From Lineus longissimus (taxonomy: Eukaryota; Nemertea; Pilidiophora; Heteronemertea; Lineidae): a stretch of 64,000 nucleotides of DNA. Of the stretch, positions 17,518 to 24,518 are shown piece after piece. The position numbers were made by a program, and so were the translations under genes. Position 1 is the first letter of the stretch. Every line of letters starts with the position of its first letter. The notes below the pieces were generated by a model. The model saw only the letters and a list, made by a program, of their open reading frames with translations, was not told where the DNA came from and ran no database searches. The stretch lies in NCBI RefSeq assembly GCF_910592395.1, contig NC_088322.1, positions 2,544,001-2,608,000 on the forward strand, in the 5' to 3' direction.

Positions 17518-18777
17518 ATGACATTTCCTAACTATCTTAAATTTAACCCAAATGTCAGCTATCCTCTCAAGTATAAGAATAATGCATTGAAAAAGAGTCC
17601 TTTCATCCATCAAAAAATCTATGTCACGCCCACTGAATTTTTTTACTTCAATACCATTGATATTTTTCCGGATAAGGTGACTCCAAGACAATTTACTACC
17701 TATGCTCAAGTGAAAGAGTATATTAAACATGCGACGATGGATAACTGGGAAAACCAATTTAAATTTGCATTATGGTGTGCGACATCAGGTTCAGGTGTAA
17801 GCTGGCATAATCATATTAATCATGCTGATCCTTTAGTACAAAGTATTTTTAGATTTCATGTCTATTTTACTATCAGAAAGATATTACACCAGCTTAAAGT
17901 TCCTTTGCCATCAAATCCTGACTTTAATGCATTAAAAAATCCGTACAATAAACAAGCTTATGAAAATTTGAAACTTGAATTTGGCTCTGTTGACTTCAAC
18001 TATTTTCACAAAGGGAAAATACTAGCGTTAGACATTGTCATGGACAATGGCAACTATTATTTGAAAGATCCTAGTAAGTTTCCGTTTAATGCCGATAAAA
18101 AAGGATATGTCTATGCAGACCATCATAGACTTTATATTGATCATTTTTCATTCATTGACTCAGACGATTGGACAAATTTTATCGTCCTAGACAGTCAAGG
18201 ATTGACTAAAGCGGGCATGAGTCGCATCAATGAATCGATTAGAACCTATGTTTATTGTATTCTAGGTTCACAAACCATGATTCGACAGGATATTCTTGAT
18301 TCATTGGACACGCAAAAGCAATTTAGCATCTTAGTGGAAGATGCTATTCAAGGTCAAACATTAGTCGATTCTATCAAAACATTTCAGTCAGCGAGTATAC
18401 TCATTCACTCAAAACAAGCGTATGCCTATGCTTTAGAAAAAGCAGGTTCACGATTAGATTTTGCTGTTGGGTTAGGATTACAACTTGTGCCAAGTCATAT
18501 GCGATTACATATTGGCACGATTGAAGGGTATAATAATTCTCTGTTAACCGCTACAGACAATACAACATTTGGCATCAATTCACATATCAATGTCAGAAAA
18601 AAGCGACAAGTGACTCGGTCTTCAAATTTGAAGACCGAACAACCACAAACTCTGTCTTCAAATTTGAAGACAGAACAACCGCAAACTCATTCATCAAATT
18701 TGATGAATGAAGCGAGTCATCTACCTTTTACAATAGGGTTAATTGTTGTAGGTTTTTTAGTTCAAACTATTCTTTAA
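17518..18777 (+). CDS. Conserved Polinton protein of unknown function with C-terminal membrane anchor
   Basis: This intact 419-aa ORF starts in a TAAAATAAATG context. Residues 1-350 form a globular region with WCATSGSGVSW and RFHVYFTIRKIL segments, which I recognise as recurring in proteins next to animal Polinton polymerases, though no function is known to me. Residues about 360-395 are a three-fold 12-residue repeat (SSNLKTEQPQT type), and the last ~22 residues form a hydrophobic segment (FTIGLIVVGFLV). At DNA level each repeat contains a 24-bp perfect palindrome. The anchor and size would suit a virion-associated or membrane protein. Only 12 bp separate it from the integrase gene. Confidence 0.6.
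   Translation: MTFPNYLKFNPNVSYPLKYKNNALKKSPFIHQKIYVTPTEFFYFNTIDIFPDKVTPRQFTTYAQVKEYIKHATMDNWENQFKFALWCATSGSGVSWHNHINHADPLVQSIFRFHVYFTIRKILHQLKVPLPSNPDFNALKNPYNKQAYENLKLEFGSVDFNYFHKGKILALDIVMDNGNYYLKDPSKFPFNADKKGYVYADHHRLYIDHFSFIDSDDWTNFIVLDSQGLTKAGMSRINESIRTYVYCILGSQTMIRQDILDSLDTQKQFSILVEDAIQGQTLVDSIKTFQSASILIHSKQAYAYALEKAGSRLDFAVGLGLQLVPSHMRLHIGTIEGYNNSLLTATDNTTFGINSHINVRKKRQVTRSSNLKTEQPQTLSSNLKTEQPQTHSSNLMNEASHLPFTIGLIVVGFLVQTIL
18615..18710 (+). repeat. Three 24-bp perfect palindromes at 36-bp spacing
   Basis: Palindromes lie at 18615-18638, 18651-18674 and 18687-18710. All share the core TCAAATTTGA. Outer arms differ (TCGGTCT, TCTGTCT, TCATTCA), yet each copy is perfectly self-complementary, so the changes compensate one another. 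They sit in frame within the 3' end of the 419-aa gene. A related 20-bp palindrome follows the capsid gene at 21457-21476. Confidence 0.9.
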
Positions 18778-18789
18778 AATAAACACACC

Positions 18790-19802
18790 ATGAACGGCGT
18801 GAATGTGCAAGAAGCATATGCAAGTTACAAATATCCTTCTGCTTTAAAATTTTATAAAATCATGAAAAAGAAGGATCCTAGTATAAAATTTGATGACATT
18901 GATCAATTTGTAAAATCTCAGAAAAGCTATCAGCTTCACAAAAAGCAGTCCAATAAAATCCAAGGTCACATTATAGCTTATCGTGAAAATGCTCTTTGGT
19001 TCATGGATTTGTTGGACATGAGTAATTACTCAAGGCAAAATAAAGGTTACAAATGGATTTTACTTGCTATTGATACATTTACAAGAAAAGCTTATGCTGA
19101 AGCATTAAAAAATAAAACTAAGTTTGAAGTGAAAAATGGCTTTGAAAAAATTTATAATGATACTGGAAGTATTACACTTATTATTACAGATTCAGGCAAT
19201 GAATTTTTAAACAAACCACTTCAAGATTTATTCAAAGAGTTAAACATTAGACATGGCACAGTGGATATTGGTGATCATCATGCATTAGGCTTAATTGATA
19301 GACTATCTAGAACTATTAAAGAAATGGTCTTCAAAGATTTCACAGAGAAAAATACAGTCAAATGGGTTGATCATTTACAAGATTACATTAGTGCATACAA
19401 TGAAAGACCTCATTCTGGCATTTTAGACTATAGTCCAAATGAAGCTAACCTTCATGCTACTGAATTAGTTGAATTAAATGCAGAAAAATCTATGCCTGTT
19501 GTACACAAGTTTAACATTGGAGAAAAAAATTGAAGAGACCACTATTTACAAAAGGTTACAAACAGATTTGGAGCAATAGAACGTACACTATCAAACATAT
19601 TGAAGGTGTTCATGCTATCTTAAATAATGATGAAAGAGTTCGACTTGATGCTTTGCAGCAAGTGCTAGCTACAATTGATGAAGAAGCTGATTCTTCTGAG
19701 GTTGAGAAAGCAGATAAAGAAGCTAAAATTGAGTCAACACTTAAACATAAAGAAGGACTTGATAAAGAAAACAGTATTGACTCACGGTTGAGAAAGAAGT
19801 AA
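18790..19802 (+). CDS. Retroviral-type integrase (rve), with a -1 frame break before the C-terminal domain
   Basis: The first frame (18790-19533, 247 aa) holds the integrase core: WFMDLLDM (D73/D76), ITDSGNEF (D134) and, exactly 35 residues later, LIDRLSRT with Asp170 where Glu is canonical. Residues after that (YNERPHSGILDYSPNEA) are typical of the core's end. The frame stops at TGA 19531-19533, directly after an A-run. In the -1 frame the C-terminal SH3/chromo-like region continues (LFTKGYKQIWS, then YTIKHIEGV and RLDALQQVL) to TAA at 19800-19802, followed by a charged tail. The enzyme would insert the linear element into host DNA. The break is either a simple indel or a programmed shift. 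A hairpin follows the stop. Confidence 0.85.
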
Positions 19803-19805
19803 CAT

Positions 19806-19836
19806 GTTTATAATGTAAAAAAATCACACTATAAAC
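19806..19836 (+). terminator. Hairpin between convergent integrase and 119-aa genes
   Basis: Arms GTTTATAATGT and ACACTATAAAC pair at 10 of 11 positions and occupy almost the whole 37-bp gap between the two stop codons. Confidence 0.5.
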
Positions 19837-19839
19837 AGC

Positions 19840-20199
19840 TTACTCAATTTGCAATGAAGGAAGTTCTTTCAGCTCTTTTGGCACATTTTTCCATCTTCTA
19901 CGAGTGACCATATAGTCTAAATAAGTTCCAACGATAGCCCACCATGTTTCTAATTTGGTGAAACTGTCATTCACTGATATCTCAAGTTGATCCACTTTAG
20001 TATTGACTTTACTCGCTGTTATAACGTCTGCACCCCACGAACTGTTTTTTACCTTGAGGATCTCTTCTTTAATTTCAACTAGTACTTTGTCAATCTCATA
20101 ATCCCACAAATTAAATCTATCTTTAACCTTGAGGATGTCTGCATTGAACTTGTCTTCCACATCTTGAATTTGATCAAAGTTAGAATATAAATTACTCAT
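19840..20199 (-). CDS. 119-aa charged helical protein (unrecognised)
   Basis: This intact minus-strand ORF has its ATG in an AAAATAAATG context. The sequence is rich in Lys, Asp, Glu and Val with heptad-like spacing (VEIKEEILKVKN; VDQLEISVNDSFTKLE), suggesting a helical or coiled-coil protein, with a basic patch (VTRRRWKNV) near the end. It is divergent from the capsid gene across only 32 bp, so both must share a promoter region. No family was recognised; a small virion or scaffolding protein is possible. Confidence 0.6.
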   Translation of the reverse strand: MSNLYSNFDQIQDVEDKFNADILKVKDRFNLWDYEIDKVLVEIKEEILKVKNSSWGADVITASKVNTKVDQLEISVNDSFTKLETWWAIVGTYLDYMVTRRRWKNVPKELKELPSLQIE

Positions 20200-20231
20200 T
20201 TATTTTAATTAAAAAATTTTACTATAAATAA
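20200..20231. promoter_or_regulatory. 32-bp divergent promoter region with motif on both strands
   Basis: This gap separates two divergent start codons and is almost purely A/T. Forward it ends TATAAATAA before the capsid ATG; on the minus strand it ends AAAATAA before the other ATG. The start-proximal motif is therefore present in both directions. Confidence 0.5.
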
Positions 20232-21446
20232 ATGGACACATCGTTTGGTAAATATCTTGATCCTTATAGATCAAACAAAGTACCCAAGGGACTCAAAGCT
20301 AAAAGAAATTATGAAGTCATTACTCACAATCCTAATGCTGTGAATCCTGGAGAAACACTTTATGTGAAAATTCCTCAGCTTGAAAAAGGACAAGTGATTG
20401 TTCCTAAAAGTTTGAAACTTACATTTAAGTTGTCAACCTCATCAAAAGCAAGTAATGCAGCCAATGCTGCAGCAGCTGGATTTGTGGCGAATGTAGGTCG
20501 AAATATTGTAGAAAGAATTACTACTAAATTGGGTGGAAAAACAATGAGTGAAGTGGACAAATCTTACATCTACACGACATTCAAGGACTTTTGGTTGACA
20601 GAAAAACAAAGGAAAAATCGTGTTCAGCAAGGTATTGACAAGGAGCAACGAAAAGATGCACTTAAAACAGCATTTGGTGATAGATATTGTATTCCTATTG
20701 AGTCAGAACTGTTTGATGATCATCTACCTTTTTACCCATCAGCTATTTTAGAATCCATTGAATATAACATCAAATTCAATGATGCAAAATATGTGGTGAC
20801 AGGAACTGCATCATCAAAAACATATGCTGTGAAAGATATTCAACTTGAGTATGAAACAGTCTTTTCCACAGAACTTAGTGAGGAAATCGAAGCAATTTAT
20901 GCTGATACTAGATTTAGATATGAAGACGTGCATCTTTTGAGGACAGACTCCATTGGGAAGAATAAGCGCATGAATGTCAATGTAGATGTCAATCGTGCAT
21001 CTACAAAGGGTATTCTAATATTTTTCCAGAAAAATTACGCTGAGTATGATGCCGAAAATACAAGTTTTCAAAATCCAGACATCACTAATGTGACCATTAC
21101 TTCAGAAGGAATTTCTCACTGTATATACAAGTCAGGCATGAAAGCCTATAATCAATTTGATGAAGTCAAACGACTTTATATGTCAGAAGATCTTAAGCAA
21201 ACTGAAGACTGCATGATGGATGTCGAAAAATTCTACGAAAATCATAAATATGCTCTGTGGATTGATCTGAGAAGTACAGAGGATAACTATTTACATGGAT
21301 CTGGCACTGCCATGAGCAATATTAAACATGGTTTACAGCTTGAACTGACCAGAAGTACTGAAACAGAATATGACATGCTAGTCTATATTGTTGCTGATGG
21401 ATTAGTAGGACTTGAGAATAAACGCGTAAAGGGCATTTTGCACTAG
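20232..21446 (+). CDS. Probable major capsid protein (Polinton hexon-type)
   Basis: This intact 404-aa ORF starts in a TATAAATAAATG context. The protein is beta-rich and lacks signal peptide and membrane segments. It has an Ala-rich stretch near residues 75-85 and a conserved-looking C-terminal portion (YALWIDLRSTEDN then HGSG, about residues 338-356) that I associate with structural proteins of Polinton/adintovirus elements. Its place directly before the packaging ATPase supports a double jelly-roll capsid role. The fold itself cannot be seen from sequence alone, so a minor capsid role is the alternative. The first ~50 residues are basic and might be internal to the particle. Confidence 0.6.
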   Translation: MDTSFGKYLDPYRSNKVPKGLKAKRNYEVITHNPNAVNPGETLYVKIPQLEKGQVIVPKSLKLTFKLSTSSKASNAANAAAAGFVANVGRNIVERITTKLGGKTMSEVDKSYIYTTFKDFWLTEKQRKNRVQQGIDKEQRKDALKTAFGDRYCIPIESELFDDHLPFYPSAILESIEYNIKFNDAKYVVTGTASSKTYAVKDIQLEYETVFSTELSEEIEAIYADTRFRYEDVHLLRTDSIGKNKRMNVNVDVNRASTKGILIFFQKNYAEYDAENTSFQNPDITNVTITSEGISHCIYKSGMKAYNQFDEVKRLYMSEDLKQTEDCMMDVEKFYENHKYALWIDLRSTEDNYLHGSGTAMSNIKHGLQLELTRSTETEYDMLVYIVADGLVGLENKRVKGILH

Positions 21447-21456
21447 TTGTCACATG

Positions 21457-21476
21457 TGTCTTCAAATTTGAAGACA
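21457..21476 (+). terminator. 20-bp perfect palindrome after the capsid gene
   Basis: The palindrome starts 11 bp after the capsid stop codon and shares its TCTTCAAATTTGAAGA core with the first two palindromes at 18615-18674. The spacing and location suggest a transcript-end signal; that is inference. Confidence 0.5.
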
Positions 21477-21497
21477 TCTTCAAAATGTTAAAAATAA

Positions 21498-22118
21498 ATG
21501 AGTATGAACAATGAATTTTATTGTGATCCACCGTTCAATATGTTAATCGTAGGCATGACTGACTGTGGCAAGACCTACTTTATACTAGATTTACTTGAAA
21601 AAGAATTTCGTAAAAAATTTGATGACATTGTGCTTTTTTGTCCAACGATTGACATGAATAAAACGTACCAAGATAGAGCATGGATGACACAAGATAAAGG
21701 TGTCATTGTGTACCCTCCAAAATTAGTACTGACAGATTTAAACAGTTGTTTAGAAGATGCGATTGACAATTTAAAAAGTCAAGATCATCACACATTATTT
21801 ATCATTGATGATTGTGCGAACCTCTGGGAATCAAAGAATAAGTGTACAAAATTGACTGAACTAGCTTTCTCAGGAAGACATTATGGCATTTCTGTGTGGC
21901 TTTTGACTCAAAAATATAATGCAGTTGTCAAAGATTTTAGAGAAAATTGTAAACATATGGTGATTCACACCATGAATGATCAACTCTCTATGGATCAGAT
22001 TTTCAAAGAAAATCGCTGTATTCCACAAAGCGAAAAAGACATTTTAATGGCACAGATTGATGCAGGAAAGAAGCTTATACTGCGCAGAACGATGCCTTTT
22101 GAGTATTTTTTATTGTAA
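21498..22118 (+). CDS. Genome-packaging ATPase (FtsK/HerA superfamily, A32-like)
   Basis: This 206-aa protein has Walker A GMTDCGKT (residues 19-26) and Walker B LFIIDD (about 100-105), followed by an FSGRHYGISVWLLTQ segment that fits the sensor/arginine-finger region of viral packaging ATPases. The length is typical for Polintons. It would pump DNA into the capsid. The ATG sits in a TAAAAATAAATG context 51 bp after the capsid stop, and the next gene begins 4 bp after its stop, suggesting a joint transcript. Confidence 0.9.
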   Translation: MSMNNEFYCDPPFNMLIVGMTDCGKTYFILDLLEKEFRKKFDDIVLFCPTIDMNKTYQDRAWMTQDKGVIVYPPKLVLTDLNSCLEDAIDNLKSQDHHTLFIIDDCANLWESKNKCTKLTELAFSGRHYGISVWLLTQKYNAVVKDFRENCKHMVIHTMNDQLSMDQIFKENRCIPQSEKDILMAQIDAGKKLILRRTMPFEYFLL

Positions 22119-22122
22119 ATAA

Positions 22123-22533
22123 ATGGAAACTAGTGTGGAAGAAGAATCTGTAGACACCATGCGAAGTGAATTACTGTCACACTATCAATCAGGCTTACTT
22201 AGTAAACTAGGCATAAAATCATCTGAGGCTACGATTAAAAAAGCCTCACAAAAAAATTTAGAAAAATTATATAATGAGTATAAGATTAAATATAATACTC
22301 AGATTGCTGACGATGTAGTGTCTAACTTACTCTTCGGTTATACTCAAGCAGTAAAAATGGTATTTCCAAATTTGGATCAAAAAAAATTACATGATAAATT
22401 AAATGACAATGTCATCGTCAACCATGAAATAAAAAAACAACTGGGTCACTATATGAACCCAACACTTTTAGCAGCAGGTACAATTGTGGTCAATACAGCT
22501 GAAACTGCCATTGAAAAAAGTGAAGAGGCCTAA
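22123..22533 (+). CDS. 136-aa helical protein of unknown function
   Basis: The ATG follows the ATPase stop after four bases, again in a TAAATAAATG context that overlaps the ATPase stop codon. The protein is mostly helical and charged (KKASQKNLEKLYNEYKIKY), with a mildly hydrophobic C-terminal stretch (PTLLAAGTIVVNTAETA). No family was recognised. The close coupling to the packaging ATPase suggests a morphogenesis role. Its last codons form one arm of a hairpin shared with the convergent gene. Confidence 0.55.
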   Translation: METSVEEESVDTMRSELLSHYQSGLLSKLGIKSSEATIKKASQKNLEKLYNEYKIKYNTQIADDVVSNLLFGYTQAVKMVFPNLDQKKLHDKLNDNVIVNHEIKKQLGHYMNPTLLAAGTIVVNTAETAIEKSEEA

Positions 22534-22571
22534 AAATTTTATAGAGTCTAGACTGTATAAAATCTAAGGCC
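22527..22571. terminator. Long hairpin spanning two convergent stop codons
   Basis: The arms GGCCTAAAAATTTTATA (22527-22543) and TATAAAATCTAAGGCC (22556-22571) pair along nearly their full length. The plus-strand TAA (22531-22533) and the minus-strand TAG (22564-22566) both lie inside the arms, so coding ends and hairpin are superimposed. Confidence 0.55.
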
Positions 22572-23259
22572 ATTCCAAAATTTTAAAATCGTCATACACC
22601 TTTTCTAATGAAGATGTGAGGACACTCGCTGCTGCAGCTGCTTGCTTGTCCACTTTTTTCAACTCTTTTCTCATCTTTATAGTGATACTTGCTGGTGCTA
22701 AAAGATAGTGTTCATTTAATTTTCTCAAAATATGTTTGTTAAAAAAGAAGGACTTTCTATTCAACGTGTCTTTATTCTTTTCAAACAGGTCTTCTAACCT
22801 TTTCACATCTTTAGCAATGATATGATTGTCCACGTTCTTAAACAATGGTTCATCTTGTGCAAATTCTTTAAATTTTTGAAATTTAGATATCACATAGGTA
22901 TGCGTTTTTTCCATGCCATAATGTGAACCAGCTATATAGGATCTACAAATAGCATTGGTCCACAAATATGGAGTCTCATTACAGGGTCCAACAAAAGCAC
23001 CATCTATATCACCACAATCATTACACACCACTTCATTCTCTAATAGTGTACAATGGGTGGAATAACAGCCTTGACATATCCAATGATTACAATATAACAT
23101 CACATATTTTCTAGCTATTTTAAGATGCTCTCGCAAATTATAGGGCACACATGACATGTCATGTTGATAGTGTCTTGCATCTTCTAATACGTCAACCACT
23201 TTGTCATATATTTCTTCAAAATTGTCAAATCTAACATTTGGTTTTAATGTTACAAACAT
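22564..23259 (-). CDS. 231-aa zinc-ribbon protein, possible late-transcription-factor-like
   Basis: This intact minus-strand ORF has a Cys-rich module near residues 58-80: CQGC, then LENEVVCNDCG, a CxxC...CxxCG zinc ribbon like those of TFIIB-type and poxvirus VLTF3-type transcription factors. A Cys/Trp/Tyr segment follows, then a helical C-terminal half with FNKHILRKLNEHY and a Lys-rich stretch. Length (231 aa) and layout recall VLTF3-like proteins, but the match is by eye only and other zinc-ribbon proteins fit equally. It starts beside an array of AATAGTC repeats and is divergent from the 93-aa gene. If it is a transcription factor it could recognise the TAAATG-type start motifs of the element; that is speculation. 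Confidence 0.45.
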   Translation of the reverse strand: MFVTLKPNVRFDNFEEIYDKVVDVLEDARHYQHDMSCVPYNLREHLKIARKYVMLYCNHWICQGCYSTHCTLLENEVVCNDCGDIDGAFVGPCNETPYLWTNAICRSYIAGSHYGMEKTHTYVISKFQKFKEFAQDEPLFKNVDNHIIAKDVKRLEDLFEKNKDTLNRKSFFFNKHILRKLNEHYLLAPASITIKMRKELKKVDKQAAAAASVLTSSLEKVYDDFKILEWP

Positions 23260-23288
23260 GTTTTATTTATGACAACATAATTTTTATT

Positions 23289-23456
23289 AACTATCACCAC
23301 ATTTTAAATCAACTATCACCACATTTTAAATCATAATAATAGTCATAATAATAGTCGCTAATAGTCATAATAATAGTCATAATAATAGTCACTTTAATAG
23401 TCACTTTAATAGTCGCTAATAGTCATAATAATAGTCACTTTAATAGTCGCTACTTT
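23289..23456. repeat. Direct repeats in a divergent promoter: two 22-bp units and ten AATAGTC copies
   Basis: A 22-bp unit (AACTATCACCAC...) occurs twice back to back (23289-23332). Then AATAGTC recurs ten times between about 23336 and 23452, spaced 9-12 bp by CATAAT, ACTTT or GCT. The array fills the gap between the divergent zinc-ribbon gene and the 93-aa gene, so iteron-like regulation or origin function is possible. Confidence 0.75.
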
Positions 23457-23470
23457 TTTTTATAAAATAA

Positions 23471-23752
23471 ATGAGTGAAGACACAACTGACATTACAACA
23501 ACTGAAAAGCCAAAGAATCCTAAGAGAGTTGAATGGGGTAAAAAATTAGGTCAATTGAATAAAGGGAAGAAAAAAAGTAAAACAGAAGATGACATTAAGC
23601 AACATTATTCTATACCTTATCCTTTACTAATGATAGGTGGCATCACTTTAGCAGGTTTTGTTTGGTTCTATTCCAAGCCACCACCTTCTGTCAATATTGA
23701 AAAAAAATTACATGATGTTAAACCTAAACAAAAATATGATTTAAGCTTATAA
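23471..23752 (+). CDS. 93-aa single-pass membrane protein with basic N-terminus
   Basis: The ATG lies in a TATAAAATAAATG context. Residues 1-50 are strongly basic (KKLGQLNKGKKKSKTE), one hydrophobic segment follows (YPLLMIGGITLAGFVWFY, about 50-67), then a short Lys-rich tail. There is no cleavable signal. Small proteins with a Lys-rich arm and one membrane span are common in Polinton structural clusters and may bind DNA or the inner membrane. No family was assigned. Confidence 0.6.
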   Translation: MSEDTTDITTTEKPKNPKRVEWGKKLGQLNKGKKKSKTEDDIKQHYSIPYPLLMIGGITLAGFVWFYSKPPPSVNIEKKLHDVKPKQKYDLSL

Positions 23753-23814
23753 ATTTTCTTCTTGGTCAATATCATGATGTGCCATTTTTTTCAAAAGAAT
23801 TTTACTATAAATAA
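23753..23814. other. Short spacer before the 78-aa gene
   Basis: This 62-bp spacer ends with TTTTACTATAAATAA directly before the ATG at 23815, the same box as in front of the capsid gene. No strong hairpin was seen here. Confidence 0.4.
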
Positions 23815-24051
23815 ATGAGCACTGTGATCGACACTAAAAATATTGGAAACACCATTTACCATTCTGCAGTTTTAGCCGCACTTGTTGTGGGCTATGGCAT
23901 GGCTGCTAAAAAGCTACTCAAGTCAAATATTGGCGACCCTAGTAAACCTGATATGATGGAAGCAGTGAAGCTCACTGGAGCGGTGTCACTCGCTATTATG
24001 ACGAAAGGCTATTTGGAAAAGCAAGGACTGCCAAAGAATATTACTAATTAG
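23815..24051 (+). CDS. 78-aa hydrophobic protein with two possible membrane segments
   Basis: The ATG is in the TATAAATAAATG context. The protein has a hydrophobic Ala/Val/Gly segment (SAVLAALVVGYGMAA, about residues 18-32) and a second one (GAVSLAIMT, about 56-68). It resembles small holin-like or virion-membrane proteins of Polintons by size and composition only. Two hairpins follow its stop codon. Confidence 0.55.
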   Translation: MSTVIDTKNIGNTIYHSAVLAALVVGYGMAAKKLLKSNIGDPSKPDMMEAVKLTGAVSLAIMTKGYLEKQGLPKNITN

Positions 24052-24052
24052 C

Positions 24053-24105
24053 AAGGGAGAGCTACCAATTTGGTAGGTCTTGACTATGCCATTTTTGGCA
24101 TAGTC
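24053..24105 (+). terminator. Two hairpins after the 78-aa gene
   Basis: The first stem pairs CTACCA/TGGTAG inside weaker CAAG/CTTG ends (24053-24082). The second pairs GACTATGCC/GGCATAGTC perfectly around ATTTTT (24082-24105) and is followed by TTTATTTTTT. Confidence 0.55.
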
Positions 24106-24123
24106 TTTATTTTTTAAAAATAA

Positions 24124-24513
24124 ATGGCTGGTATGATTTTAACAACGATTTTTGGAGCAGTAGCTAATGCGACTGCTTTTGTGGGAGGTAATGCCATGTT
24201 TCACGCCTTTGATGCAAAAAATGCTGCAGAGGAGCGTAAAAGACACGATTTAGCAAATGAAAAATTACAAAAGGAATCAGCCACGTGGTCTCACAATAGA
24301 ATTAAACATCTTGATTTCCTAGCAGAGCAACGACAGACAAAACATCAGGCACAGTCTGACATGATGGACATGAAAGATTCTATTCGCTGTTATGACAGTT
24401 TGAATCCTAAGCCAACTTTAAATTATAAACCTAGTGCATCTCAGAAAAATTATGAACAAGCCTATATTGCAGGGAGTGTGATTGGATCAGCTGTTTTATC
24501 AAAATTTATTTAA
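24124..24513 (+). CDS. 129-aa conserved-type Polinton structural protein with N-terminal amphipathic region
   Basis: The ATG is in an AAAAATAAATG context. The N-terminus is glycine/alanine-rich and hydrophobic (TTIFGAVANATAFVGG), followed by a charged helix (AAEERKRHDLANEKLQKES) and an Ala/Gly/Ser-rich C-terminus. This layout recurs in Polinton virion clusters in my recollection; an analogy to membrane-active minor virion proteins is tempting but unproved. The next gene starts 5 bp downstream, so the two are probably co-transcribed. Confidence 0.55.
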   Translation: MAGMILTTIFGAVANATAFVGGNAMFHAFDAKNAAEERKRHDLANEKLQKESATWSHNRIKHLDFLAEQRQTKHQAQSDMMDMKDSIRCYDSLNPKPTLNYKPSASQKNYEQAYIAGSVIGSAVLSKFI

Positions 24514-24518
24514 AATAA

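Noticed and set aside
23336-23456. CRISPR-like short repeats
   Set aside because: Units of 9-12 bp without spacers; better seen as a promoter repeat or iteron array.
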